Source: Saccharothrix sp. ALI-22-I
GTDB lineage: Bacteria; Actinomycetota; Actinomycetes; Mycobacteriales; Pseudonocardiaceae
Assembly (NCBI RefSeq): GCF_001984175.1
Contig: NZ_MTQP01000054.1
Coordinates: 124,001 to 188,000, forward strand
DNA: 64,000 nucleotides
Reading direction: 5' to 3'
Shown: positions 8,404 through 17,318 of the stretch, in pieces
Layout: every line of letters starts with the position of its first letter
Numbering within the stretch: the stretch's first letter is position 1
Program-made: the position numbers and the translations under genes
Notes under the pieces: model-generated
The model's input: only the letters and a program-made list of their open reading frames with translations
Database searches by the model: none
What the model was told of the DNA's origin: nothing

Positions 8404-9186
8404 CAGGGCTTCCTCGGCGGCGCGGGTCTCGGCGAGGTGACGTTCGGTCTCGACGGCGGTGTCGCGGGGCAGCCGGGCCCATCGCACGACGCCGGGTAGC
8501 AACAGGCCCTGGAGCAGGGTGAGCACGATGACTCCGCCGGTCACGGACACGATCATGTCCCGGTTCGGGAACGGCGCGCCGGAGGCGAGTTGGTGGGGCA
8601 CGGCCAGTGCGGCGGCCAGCGACACCGCCCCGCGGAAGCCGGCGAACGCGCTGACCAGAAGGAACGCGGTGAACGGGATCAGCATCATGGTGACCTGCCC
8701 GGTCAGCGGGTCGGTCTGGCGGCGGCGCACCTGCGCCGCGACCCTGCCGGTCACCGCCCCGGCCACGGCCCCGCCGACGTAGGCGAGCAGGAACAGCCAG
8801 CCCACGTGCGCCGCGCCCAGCTGCTCCTCGCCGACCGTGACGCCGACCGCCAACCCGTAGATCACCAGCGCGGTGCCGTCGTTGACCAGGCTCTCCGCGC
8901 GCAGCACGGTGACCTGGCCTCGGGGCAACAACCGGGCGACCACACCGACCGCGGTGGCGTCGGTCGGGGCGAGAGCCGCGCCGAGCACCCAGGCCGGCCC
9001 CAAGGGCAGGCCCAGCGTGTGCGCCACGACCGCGACGGCCGAGGCCGTCGCGATGACCAGGACGGTGCTCAGCAGGACGATGCCGCGCAGGTTGGCGCGG
9101 ATCTCACGCAGTGAGGTGGTCAGGCTCTCCCAGTACAGCAGTGCCGGCAGGAACAGCAGCAGCACCAACTCCGGCGGCAGGTGCAC
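8404..9186 (-). pseudogene. Broken CPA1-type Na+/H+ antiporter gene
   Basis: The frame begins at VHLPPELVLLLFLPALLYWES, which in NhaP/CPA1 antiporters is about 60 residues into the protein, so the first helices are absent. The ion-binding segment ALAPTDATAVGVVARLLP and RAESLVNDGTALV are intact. Near residue 177 (about 8650) LIPFTAFLL runs directly into AGFRGAVSLAAALAVP, skipping roughly 150 residues and several helices of the usual protein. Similarity ends at AETRAAEEAL (8404); the frame then continues into unrelated antisense DNA. Three lesions in one gene argue strongly for a pseudogene. Confidence 0.7.
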
Positions 9187-9191
9187 GCCGC

Positions 9192-9392
9192 CCCACGCCG
9201 TTCACCATGTCGGCGGAGGGCGTGGTCCAGGCCAGCCTGACCGGCCTGCGCCTCGGCGAGACGATCTGCGTTCCCGGCCTGGAGGACCAGTCCGCCGTCC
9301 TGGACCTACTGGTCACCGCCGAAGCCGCCCTGATGTTCGGCGGCAACCAATCGACACCCGCAACCCGCTACCAGCAATCCGCGGACAGCTGA
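9192..9392 (+). pseudogene. C-terminal fragment of a short-chain dehydrogenase gene
   Basis: The segment reads PFTMSAEGVVQASLTGLRLGE, then a short TICVPGLED stretch and AALMFGGN up to a TGA at 9390-9392. This matches the C-terminal end of SDR-family oxidoreductases of the YwfD/SDR type found in actinobacteria. The Rossmann fold and catalytic Tyr-x-x-x-Lys are missing, and the left edge abuts the antisense antiporter relic. Confidence 0.5.
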
Positions 9393-9416
9393 CAATCGGT
9401 TGGTCGGTCGACACGG

Positions 9417-9848
9417 TCACGGGTGCATCCGCGCGCCCTTGACCACCTTGTCCACGGCGTTGCGCGGCCCGTGCAGGCCGATGCCCACCAGGTCCAGCGC
9501 GGCGCGGGAAACTGCCTGGACCGCGGCGCGATTGTCGTGGTCGTTGCCGGTGGCGAACAGGTCGGAGGTGAACACGGCGATCATCATGCCGCGTCCGAGC
9601 GCCCGCTCGTGGGCGCTGGTGAGGGTCTCCTTGCCGCCTTGCAGCACGAGCACCGGCTGGCCGAACATCGCGAGGTACTCGGTGTCGTCGGCGTCGCGGT
9701 ACGGCTCGCCGATCAGGTCGGGCAGGGCTGCGGCGAGGCCGCTGACCAGGAATGACGTCACGTTCAGGCATTGCCACGGCAGCAGGTCGTCCCGCAGCAG
9801 GACGGCGATCTTGGTGTCGAAGCGGACACGGGTGTTCTGGGGTTCCAC
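9417..9848 (-). CDS. DUF2000 family protein
   Basis: 143 residues from a GTG at 9848 (VEPQNTRVRFDTKIAVLLR). The conserved WQCLNVTSFLVSGL, YLAMFGQPVLVL and late MMIAVFTSDLFATGNDHDNRAAV blocks are those of DUF2000, a small cytoplasmic alpha/beta protein with a peptidyl-tRNA-hydrolase-II-like fold and unknown role. It is divergent from the AraC-type regulator with only 49 bases between the two starts, so that regulator very probably controls it. Confidence 0.85.
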   Translation of the reverse strand: MEPQNTRVRFDTKIAVLLRDDLLPWQCLNVTSFLVSGLAAALPDLIGEPYRDADDTEYLAMFGQPVLVLQGGKETLTSAHERALGRGMMIAVFTSDLFATGNDHDNRAAVQAVSRAALDLVGIGLHGPRNAVDKVVKGARMHP

Positions 9849-9885
9849 GAGCGGAAGTCTCGCCGTCGGCGCGACAGGGGTCTTG

Positions 9886-9891
9886 TACGTT
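9886..9891 (+). promoter_or_regulatory. -10 hexamer of a leaderless araC-type mRNA
   Basis: TACGTT ends six bases before the GTG at 9898, the spacing expected when transcription starts at or next to the start codon. No ribosome-binding site is present upstream of that GTG. Confidence 0.4.
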
Positions 9892-9897
9892 CTTAAC

Positions 9898-10695
9898 GTG
9901 GAACCGCCCGAGATCCGCGCGTGGAGCCCGCCGGTCGGCGGCATCCGCGAGGTGCTCCACGCCCGCTTCACCGACCACGCCTACCCGGCGCACACTCACG
10001 ACGCCTGGACGCTGCTGATCGTCGACACCGGCGCCGTCCGGTACATGCTGGACAAGCACGAACACGGCACGTGGACCTCGCAGGTGACGCTGCTGCCACC
10101 ACACGTGCCGCACGACGGCCGCGCCACGTCACCGGACGGTTTCCGCAAGCGCGTCCTCTACCTGGACAGCGACCTGCTCGCCCCGGCCGCGATCGGGGCG
10201 GCGGTGGACGCCCCCGGACTGCCGGATGCCCTGCTTCGCCGGCGGATCGACCAGCTGCACCGGGCGCTGACCCCGTTCACCGAGCACCTGGAGGCGCAGA
10301 GCAGGCTGGCGCTCATCCGGGAACGCCTCAAGGACCGGCTCACCCGCCGTGCCGCGCCCGTCGCCCGTCGCGATCCCGGTGTCGCCGCCCGGCTGCGGGA
10401 GCTGCTGGACGAGCGGACGGTCGAGGGAGTGGCGCTCGACGAGGCGGCGACCACGCTGCAAGCCCACCCCGCACACCTGGTGCGGGCGTTCACCAAGGCG
10501 TACGGCATCCCTCCCCACCGGTACCTGACGGGCCGTCGCGTCGACCTCGCCAGACGCCTGCTGCTCGCCGGCCGCTCCCCGGCCGAGGTGGCCCCGGAAG
10601 TCGGCTTCTACGACCAGGCCCACCTCGGCAGACACTTCAAACGCATGCTCGGCGTCGGCCCGGCGAATTACGCGGGCAGGCGGGGTGGACGATGA
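9898..10695 (+). CDS. AraC-family transcriptional regulator
   Basis: 265 residues. An N-terminal cupin-like sensing domain has HAYPAHTHDAWTLLIVD and PPHVPHDG; the C-terminal two helix-turn-helix AraC domain covers about residues 165-262, with LDEAATTLQAHPAHLVRAF and VAPEVGFYDQAHLGRHFKR. The start is the GTG at 9898, 49 bases from the divergent DUF2000 gene. It likely activates or represses that neighbour in response to an unidentified small molecule. The following 240 bases to 10935 hold no gene I can recognise. Confidence 0.92.
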   Translation: MEPPEIRAWSPPVGGIREVLHARFTDHAYPAHTHDAWTLLIVDTGAVRYMLDKHEHGTWTSQVTLLPPHVPHDGRATSPDGFRKRVLYLDSDLLAPAAIGAAVDAPGLPDALLRRRIDQLHRALTPFTEHLEAQSRLALIRERLKDRLTRRAAPVARRDPGVAARLRELLDERTVEGVALDEAATTLQAHPAHLVRAFTKAYGIPPHRYLTGRRVDLARRLLLAGRSPAEVAPEVGFYDQAHLGRHFKRMLGVGPANYAGRRGGR

Positions 10696-10935
10696 TCCGG
10701 TGGCCGGTGGTAGGCGCGGTGAGCCGCCCCCCAGCGACCCGCCGCGCCCACCGGTTCCGCCGCGACCCCACTGCTGTCGCGGGCGTCCCCCTTTTCCTAC
10801 CCCCGGTCCACGGACCCGCCCCCACGGGTCGCAGCGCCGAGTACCACTGTGCACGGTCGTCCGTGCAAGCCGATTGCGGATTTCTGCAATGCGCTGGTCG
10901 AAGGCGTGTGAGCGGGCCCTGGTCCGACTCGGGCT

Positions 10936-11232
10936 TCACACGCTGAGCGCCGGCCTGGAGGGCAGGCCCAGGGGACGTTCGGCGAACGCCTGCTCGTTGG
11001 CCACCGGGTAGCAGAGGTTCTCGCTGGAGTCGCCGAGGGTCGTGTCTACCCAGCGCTGGACCGACTCGACGGAGTCGGACTCCCAGAGGCAGACGACGTG
11101 GGCCAGGTCCTGGCTCGGGTAGAACTGGAGGACCTTGATCGTCTCCGGAGCGCCGTCGCCGGAGATGAGACGCCGTCCGCGGGCGAACGCGGTTTCGGGG
11201 TTCCTGATCTGGTGGTGGACCGCGACGTACAT
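10936..11232 (-). CDS. Small protein of unknown function, dimeric alpha/beta-barrel-like
   Basis: 98 residues from an ATG with GAGGT eight bases upstream. The pattern MYVAVHHQIRNPETAF, a central strand with VLQFYPS, and AHVVCLWESDSVESVQRWVD resemble the ferredoxin-like fold of DUF3303/antibiotic-monooxygenase-type stress proteins, but I do not recognise a named family. It lies 130 bases downstream of the LuxR gene on the same strand and may be its cotranscribed target. Confidence 0.75.
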   Translation of the reverse strand: MYVAVHHQIRNPETAFARGRRLISGDGAPETIKVLQFYPSQDLAHVVCLWESDSVESVQRWVDTTLGDSSENLCYPVANEQAFAERPLGLPSRPALSV

Positions 11233-11362
11233 GGCGCGTTACCTCGTTCTTCGGGGTCGTCGGTGCACACGACGCTAGGCGGCACGCGTGTGGCCCCGCG
11301 TCCCCGAGGTTCACCAACTGCGGGCGGGAGCGGAGTGGTTGGTATTCACCATTGGTGCGGTG

Positions 11363-12997
11363 TCAGACGAGGTGGTGTTCGTAGGCGAAGGCACTCGCGG
11401 CGGTTCGCGACGAGACGTCGAGCTTGGCGAAGATGTTCTGGAGGTGCCTGGCGACGGTGTGCTCGCTGAGGACCAGCGTGGCGGCGATCTGCCGGTTGCT
11501 CTGCCCGCTCGCGACGAGTCGGAGGACCTCCTGTTCGCGAGGGCTGAGGCCGTGGCGGCGTTCGGCGTCGACCGAAGGTTCCAGCAGTTCGAGCACCTCG
11601 GGCTGGGCGCCCAGTTCGGTGAAGACCTGCCGGGCGGCCCGGAGTTCGAGACCGGCCGAGTCCTCGTCGCCCAGCAGGCGACAGGCCCGGCCGAGCAGGA
11701 CACGGCTGCGGGCGGCCTCGTACGGCGCGTCCAGTTGTCGCCACGCCTCGCAGGCGCGGCGGCACGCGGCCAGGGCGGCCTGTGCGTCACCTTCGGCGAG
11801 CGCGAGGGCGCTCCGGGCGTGCCAACGCATCGCGTCGATGGCCTCGCTGCGCTGCTGCGCGGCGATCTCGTCGAGTTCGCGGCAGGCGACGGCGGCGGCG
11901 TCGACGTCCCCGACGGCCAGCATGATCCGGACGTACGCGGGCAGCAGGTCGACCCGGGGCAGCCCGCGGGTGGATTCGGACACGGCCCGGCGGATCGTCG
12001 CGGCGGCCGAATCGGCACTGCCCTGGGCCAGGCGGGTGAGCGCCAGGCCTGGTTGCGGCTCGCGCCCGAGGGCACTGGCCCTGCGGTAGGCGTCCTCCGC
12101 GAGTTCGAACCGGCCTTGCAGGCGGCGCACCTCGCCGTAGCGGTAGGCGGCCTCGCCGCTCGCCAACCGGTTCAGGGCGCCCAGGGTGAACTCCTCGCCG
12201 ACCCGGTGCAGTTCGTCGAGCGCGTCGTCCCAGGCGCCGCCGAGGGTCATGATCTCGGCCCGGTGCACCAGGCAGAGGCCGTTGTGGGTCACCATCTGGG
12301 GCTGGCGCGCGCACCACCGGGTCAGGGCCGCGGTCCACTCCCGGACGCGGCGCAGCTGGTAGACGCCGCGGCAGAACGAGATCGTGTTGCAGTACACGAT
12401 CCCGGTGACGATCGGCGAGAGCTCACCGGACGTGACGGCCACCATCGTCTCGTCGATCAGCCGCAGGCCGTCGTCGGCGTGGCCCGTCCTGACCAGCGCG
12501 TGCCCCTGTTCCATCCTGCCGATCGCGACCAGGTCGGGGTCACCGAACCGCTCTCCGATCGCGGTGATCTCCGCGGCAACGGCCAGGGCGCCCGCGGCAT
12601 CACCCCTGACGAGGTGGCCCAGCAGGGCCCCTACCAGCACGTATCCACGTTCGGCGACGTCGCCCCGTTCCTGGTCGAGCAACCGCTCCGCCCGCGCGAA
12701 CCACCCGGAGGCCGGTGCCGTCTGGCCGCGGAACAGCCGGCTGTGGCCGATCCAGAAGGCGCAGCGGACGGCGGGCATCGGCGCTCCGTCGTCCAAGTGG
12801 GCGTGGTGGGCGCGTTCCAAGGCGTTCACGTAGTCGTCGTCGCGGCCGAGCATGTACGCCGCCCGTCCGAGCAGTTCCAAGTCGCTCGCCGGCAACCGCG
12901 TCACGACGTCGGCCAAGGTCAACGCGTCGTAGGCCTCCCGCCACCGCGCCTGCGCGTACAGCCGACGCCCACGTTCCAGATCAGGGACCGACCCCAT
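11363..12997 (-). CDS. LuxR-family regulator with TPR-like sensor region
   Basis: 544 residues from the ATG at 12997, preceded by GGAGG in a purine-rich stretch; an earlier in-frame ATG at 13048 is less well placed. About 470 residues of helical TPR-like repeats ([48 protein letters not shown]) precede a C-terminal LuxR helix-turn-helix: [20 protein letters not shown], then [19 protein letters not shown]. It has no N-terminal AAA/STAND ATPase, unlike MalT or LAL regulators. Ligand and targets are unknown; nearest candidates are the genes at 10936 and 13113. Confidence 0.9.
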   Translation of the reverse strand: MGSVPDLERGRRLYAQARWREAYDALTLADVVTRLPASDLELLGRAAYMLGRDDDYVNALERAHHAHLDDGAPMPAVRCAFWIGHSRLFRGQTAPASGWFARAERLLDQERGDVAERGYVLVGALLGHLVRGDAAGALAVAAEITAIGERFGDPDLVAIGRMEQGHALVRTGHADDGLRLIDETMVAVTSGELSPIVTGIVYCNTISFCRGVYQLRRVREWTAALTRWCARQPQMVTHNGLCLVHRAEIMTLGGAWDDALDELHRVGEEFTLGALNRLASGEAAYRYGEVRRLQGRFELAEDAYRRASALGREPQPGLALTRLAQGSADSAAATIRRAVSESTRGLPRVDLLPAYVRIMLAVGDVDAAAVACRELDEIAAQQRSEAIDAMRWHARSALALAEGDAQAALAACRRACEAWRQLDAPYEAARSRVLLGRACRLLGDEDSAGLELRAARQVFTELGAQPEVLELLEPSVDAERRHGLSPREQEVLRLVASGQSNRQIAATLVLSEHTVARHLQNIFAKLDVSSRTAASAFAYEHHLV

Positions 12998-13112
12998 GGC
13001 CTCCTCCCCCCTCCGCAGACGACTCAAGTGTCCGCGCAGGTCGCGCAACGCGCCTTCGGAGACGGTCGGTCCGAGGCGTGCGTCATCCGGGCCGGCGCAA
13101 CGAGCGAGACGG

Positions 13113-13910
13113 CTACCCGCCCGCCGGGGTGCCGTCGAAGTCCGGGGCGTCGGCCATGACGCCGAGCGGGTCGCTGATCGGGAACGGATCGGGCCGCCGC
13201 CACCGCGCGATCATCAACGCCCCCGCCGCCACGCTTCCCACGGCGGTCGGCACGACGCCGACCACGTAACCCACGACCATCCACGCCGGGAACACTTCGT
13301 TCGCGAATGGGAGGAACGCGACCAGAGCCACTACGCCGAGCAGCAGCCACAGGACTTGCGCGACCACTCCACCCGTACGCCGGAACGGTTGCAGGCCCGT
13401 GTTGCGGGGCTGTCGCTGTTCGCCGATCACCCGTTCCCACCACCGCTCGCGGTGCACGGGGACGATCTCCGGGCCGGTGCGGTCGACCCAGTCGAGCAGC
13501 CGCGCCTCGGCCCCGTACCCGATCAGTTCGAGGAAGTGCCGCAACCGGTCCAGGCCGCGCCCCTGCGCGCGGGCGAGGGCGGCGCGCACGTCGTCGACAC
13601 CGAGCACCGAGGCCAGGGCGCGGACCACGTCGTCGGGCATGGTGCCGCCGACCTCGGCCTCCTGGACCCGGCCGGCGGCACGTACCAGCAGCCGGGCGGT
13701 GTCGTCGCTCCACGCGAAGCCGATCGCAGGCCGGTCGCCGGTGGTGGCCGCCTTCATCCCGGCACGCAGCACGCGCAGGTCCTCCGGTGCGGGTCCGAGC
13801 AGCAGCGTGCCGTACGGGGTGGGCACCAGCCGTCGGGGGCGCGCGGCCCGGTCGAGCAACAGGTCGCGCACCACGTCCGGCCGCTCCAGCACCCACACCA
13901 CGATCCGCAC
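13113..13910 (-). CDS. Unrecognised protein with C-terminal membrane segments
   Basis: 265 residues, no family I can name. The first about 165 residues look soluble ([18 protein letters not shown], then a [20 protein letters not shown] stretch). Two hydrophobic helices follow ([17 protein letters not shown] and [19 protein letters not shown]), then a short polar tail. It is on the same strand as the LuxR gene, 115 bases upstream of that gene's start. Confidence 0.72.
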   Translation of the reverse strand: MRIVVWVLERPDVVRDLLLDRAARPRRLVPTPYGTLLLGPAPEDLRVLRAGMKAATTGDRPAIGFAWSDDTARLLVRAAGRVQEAEVGGTMPDDVVRALASVLGVDDVRAALARAQGRGLDRLRHFLELIGYGAEARLLDWVDRTGPEIVPVHRERWWERVIGEQRQPRNTGLQPFRRTGGVVAQVLWLLLGVVALVAFLPFANEVFPAWMVVGYVVGVVPTAVGSVAAGALMIARWRRPDPFPISDPLGVMADAPDFDGTPAGG

Positions 13911-13976
13911 GCCCGGCTCCTGTCCTCACGAAGTCGAGCGAAGGCTAATCGCCTGCCGGTGCGCTGTCAGGCCTGA

Positions 13977-15410
13977 TTACACGCCGCGACGGGTCCACTG
14001 CTGGTTGGTGCCGCTGTTGCAGGTGTACTGCTTGATCACCGCGCCGTCCGCGCTGGACCCGCTGGTCACGTCCAGGCACTTGCCGCTGTGGCGGGCGACG
14101 AGCCGGTAGTGGCTGCCGGTGGCCTGCGCCTGCCACTGCTGGTTCTGGCCACCGTTGCACGGGTACTGCGCCACGGCCGCGCCGTCGGCGGTGGACGAGT
14201 CAGCCACGTCGAGGCACTTGCCGCTGTGCCGGGCGATCAGGCGGTAGTAGCCGCCGCCGGCGTCCTCCAGCTGCCACTGCTGGTTCTGGCCGCCGTTGCA
14301 CGGGTACTGCTTGAGCGCGGTCCCGTCGGCGCGCGACGAGCTGGGGATGTCGGCGCACTTGCCGCTGTGCCGCGCCACGAACGTCTCGTAGGGAGTGCCG
14401 CTGCCGACCGGGTTCACCACGCCGGTCGTGGTGTCGATGCCGACCTGCGGTGACCAGCTCATCGACATGCTGGTGTCCGAGGGGAACCGCAGCGGCAGCC
14501 ACACGTACCGGGATTCGTTGACCCGGCCGCCCCACGCACCCGCCCACCGGTCGCCCAGGTACAGGTACGACGTGGTCTGGGTGCCCTGCACCGGCACGAC
14601 GTGCGCGGTCTGCGTGCCGTAGCTGGTGCCGTCGCCGATGTTGCTCAGCGCGCTCCACGACCCGGCGACGCTGCTCGCGGTGGCGTACTTCTGCTGGTTG
14701 GGGTTCCAGCCGGTGGCGCCGGAGGTGAGCAGGAAGTACACGCCGTTGCGCTTGAACATCGCGGGCGCCTCGCGCCACGACCCGGGCCACAGCGTGTGCA
14801 CCAGGCTGCTCACGCCCAGGTAGTCCGGGGTGAGCCGGTAGACGTGCAGGTCGGCGTTCTCGCGGGCCGCGGAGATCATGTACCCGGTGCCGTCGTCGTC
14901 GCGGAACAGCGTGATGTCGCGGGACATGTGGCCCAACGGCCGGAAGCTGCCCCGGTAGGTGTAGTTGCCGTCGACCGTGGCCGAGGTCGCCACCGCCGCC
15001 CGCGCCTCGCCGTAGTCGGTGCCGTTCTCCTTGTGCATCCACATGACGAACTGGCCGGTGGAGCTGTTGTAGACCACCTTGGGCCGTTCGATGTTGGCCG
15101 ATCCCAGCTCGGCCGCGGACGACTGGGTCAGCACGTTGTTGCGGAACTCCCACGTGCGCAGATCGGTCGACCGGTACACCGACACCGCGCGGAAGGTGTT
15201 GTCGGTGTTGCGGTTCTCGCCGAACCAGTAGTAGTACGAGCCGACTTTGAGCATGCCGCCACCGTGGGCGTGCACGACGGCCCCGGTGGTGTCGGTGAAC
15301 TGGATGCCGTTGGTCACGGTCACCGGCGCGGCCTGAGCGGCGGGCGAGGCGGCGACGAGACCGAGCAAGAGGGCGGACACGACTCCGAGCGCGAAGCGTC
15401 GACGCGACAT
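13977..15410 (-). CDS. Secreted GH43-type exo-beta-1,3-galactanase-like enzyme with ricin-B lectin domain
   Basis: 477 residues from the ATG at 15410 with GGAAGGAGAG upstream. A Sec signal peptide with RRR and an AQAAP cleavage region opens the protein. The catalytic five-blade propeller (about residues 30-340) starts with FTDTTGAVVHAHGGGMLKVG, and has YYYWFGENR and SRDITLFRDDDGTGYM, most like GH43 subfamily 24 galactanases. From about residue 345 a beta-trefoil has three ARHSGKC repeats each ending in NQQW, a CBM13/RICIN carbohydrate-binding module. It would release galactose from arabinogalactan-type side chains outside the cell. The exact substrate is inferred. Confidence 0.85.
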   Translation of the reverse strand: MSRRRFALGVVSALLLGLVAASPAAQAAPVTVTNGIQFTDTTGAVVHAHGGGMLKVGSYYYWFGENRNTDNTFRAVSVYRSTDLRTWEFRNNVLTQSSAAELGSANIERPKVVYNSSTGQFVMWMHKENGTDYGEARAAVATSATVDGNYTYRGSFRPLGHMSRDITLFRDDDGTGYMISAARENADLHVYRLTPDYLGVSSLVHTLWPGSWREAPAMFKRNGVYFLLTSGATGWNPNQQKYATASSVAGSWSALSNIGDGTSYGTQTAHVVPVQGTQTTSYLYLGDRWAGAWGGRVNESRYVWLPLRFPSDTSMSMSWSPQVGIDTTTGVVNPVGSGTPYETFVARHSGKCADIPSSSRADGTALKQYPCNGGQNQQWQLEDAGGGYYRLIARHSGKCLDVADSSTADGAAVAQYPCNGGQNQQWQAQATGSHYRLVARHSGKCLDVTSGSSADGAVIKQYTCNSGTNQQWTRRGV

Positions 15411-15505
15411 TGCGGACGCTCTCCTTCCACTGAAAGAGATCGCCTCGGCGGAAGGCTCGCTGCCGACCGTACTTACTTGACCGGTTCCGGGGAAGCCCGT
15501 GGCGG

Positions 15506-17233
15506 CTACCGCTGGAGCACCAACGCCTCCCACGGTTCGAGGTCGACGCGACCAGTCGAGACGCGCGCGTCCTCGGTGTTCGCCAGGATCACGTCGGCGG
15601 CGGACCACTCGGGGGTCAGTTCAGCGCTCTGCGGGGTGCCGCTGAGGTTTGCGATCACGAGCAGGCGGGCGTCGTCCAGGGTGCGTTCGTAGGCGTAGAT
15701 GTGCGGGTGGTCGGCGAGCAGCATGCGGAAGTCGCCCAGGGCCACCACAGGGAGGGTGTGGCGCAGCTCGATCAGCCGCCGGTAGTGGTGGAAGATCGAA
15801 CGGGGGTCGTCGTACTGGGCCTGGGCGTTGAGCCAGGTGTGGTTGGGGTTCACCGCGAGCCACGGCTCACCGGAGGTGAACCCGGCGTTGGGGGTCGCGT
15901 CCCACTGCACGGGTGTGCGGGCGTTGTCGCGGCCCATCGCGCGCAGGCCGCGCAGGATCGTGTCCGGCTCACCGCCCGCCGCGACGGACTCGCGGTAGTG
16001 GTTGAGCGATTCGAGGTCGCGCATCTCGTCCACGCCGCCGAACGGCGCGTTGGTCATGCCGAGTTCCTCGCCCTGGTAGACGTACGGGGTGCCGCGGTGC
16101 AGGTGCAGCACGGTCGCCAGCGCGGTCGCCGACTCGCGCCAGTGCTCGCCGTCGTCACCGAAGCGGGACACCACCCGGGGCTGGTCGTGGTTGTTCCAGT
16201 ACAGGCTGTTCCAGCCGACGTCACCCAACGCGGTCTGCCACCGGCCCAGCGACGCCTTGAGGTCACGCAGGTCCAGCGGCTTGGGGTCGAACTTGCCGCC
16301 CGGACCCTGGTCCAGCGAGACGTGCTCGAACTGGAACACCATGTCCAACTCGCGCCGCGCCGGGTCGGTGAACAGCCGGGCCTGCTCCCACGTCACGCCC
16401 GGCATCTCCCCCACGGTCAGGTAATCGCCTTGCCGTCCCTCGAACACCTCGCGGTTCATCTCGCGCAGGAACTCGTGCACGCGGGGGCGGGTGGCGAAGT
16501 GCGGGAACCCGTCGCCCAGTCCTCCGGCGCCGGTCGTCGCGCCGTCGGGCAGCTCGGGGTCCTTGGAGATGAGGTTGATGACGTCCATCCGGAACCCGTC
16601 CACGCCCCGGTCCAGCCACCAGCGCATCATCGCGTAGACCGCCTGCCGGACCTCGGGGTTCTCCCAGTTCAGGTCGGGCTGCTTGCGGTCGAACAGGCGC
16701 AGGTAGTACTCCCCCGTCGCCTCGTCCAACGTCCACGCAGGACCGGAGAAGAACGACCCCCAGTTGGTCGGCTCCGCACCCGGTTGCCCCGCCTCGAAAC
16801 CCTCGCGCGGCGGACGCCACCAGTACCAGTCGCGCTTCGGGTTGTCCTTGGACGAACGGGATTCCACGAACCACGGGTGCTCGTCGGACGTGTGGTTGAC
16901 CACCAGGTCCATCACCAGCTTCATGCCCCGCGCGTGCACGTCGGCGAGCAGCCGGTCGAAGTCGTCCAACGTGCCGAACACCGGGTCGATCGCCTGGTAG
17001 TCGGAGATGTCGTAGCCGTTGTCGGCGTGCGGCGACGCGTACACCGGCGACAGCCAGACCACGTCCACGCCCAGCCGTTCCAGGTGGTCCAGCCGCGCGG
17101 CCAACCCGGCCAGATCACCGACCCCGTCGCCGTTCGAGTCGGCGAAACTGCGCGGGTACACCTGGTACACGACGGCCGAGGACCACCACGGGGCCGTGGT
17201 GGTGACGGTCGGGCGGGGCTGGTCGAGAGTCAT
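15506..17233 (-). CDS. GH13 alpha-glucosidase (oligo-1,6-glucosidase type)
   Basis: 575 residues. The ATG at 17233 is preferred because GGAGG lies six bases before it; the ATG at 17239 directly abuts that site. The (beta/alpha)8 GH13 motifs are complete: DLVVNHTSDEH, GFRMDVINLI (nucleophile Asp about 217), YLTVGEMPG (acid/base Glu about 276) and YWNNHDQPR (Asp about 350). No signal peptide, so it acts in the cytoplasm on imported maltose-, isomaltose- or trehalose-type oligosaccharides. It lies between the NACHT gene and the GH43 gene on the same strand without an adjacent transporter. Confidence 0.93.
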   Translation of the reverse strand: MTLDQPRPTVTTTAPWWSSAVVYQVYPRSFADSNGDGVGDLAGLAARLDHLERLGVDVVWLSPVYASPHADNGYDISDYQAIDPVFGTLDDFDRLLADVHARGMKLVMDLVVNHTSDEHPWFVESRSSKDNPKRDWYWWRPPREGFEAGQPGAEPTNWGSFFSGPAWTLDEATGEYYLRLFDRKQPDLNWENPEVRQAVYAMMRWWLDRGVDGFRMDVINLISKDPELPDGATTGAGGLGDGFPHFATRPRVHEFLREMNREVFEGRQGDYLTVGEMPGVTWEQARLFTDPARRELDMVFQFEHVSLDQGPGGKFDPKPLDLRDLKASLGRWQTALGDVGWNSLYWNNHDQPRVVSRFGDDGEHWRESATALATVLHLHRGTPYVYQGEELGMTNAPFGGVDEMRDLESLNHYRESVAAGGEPDTILRGLRAMGRDNARTPVQWDATPNAGFTSGEPWLAVNPNHTWLNAQAQYDDPRSIFHHYRRLIELRHTLPVVALGDFRMLLADHPHIYAYERTLDDARLLVIANLSGTPQSAELTPEWSAADVILANTEDARVSTGRVDLEPWEALVLQR

Positions 17234-17318
17234 CGGCATCCTCCACCGGTTCGTCGGACATCACCCCCAGTTGACCATCCCACGCCCGGCGCTGCGAGTG
17301 CTGAAGCAACCGCGCTGA

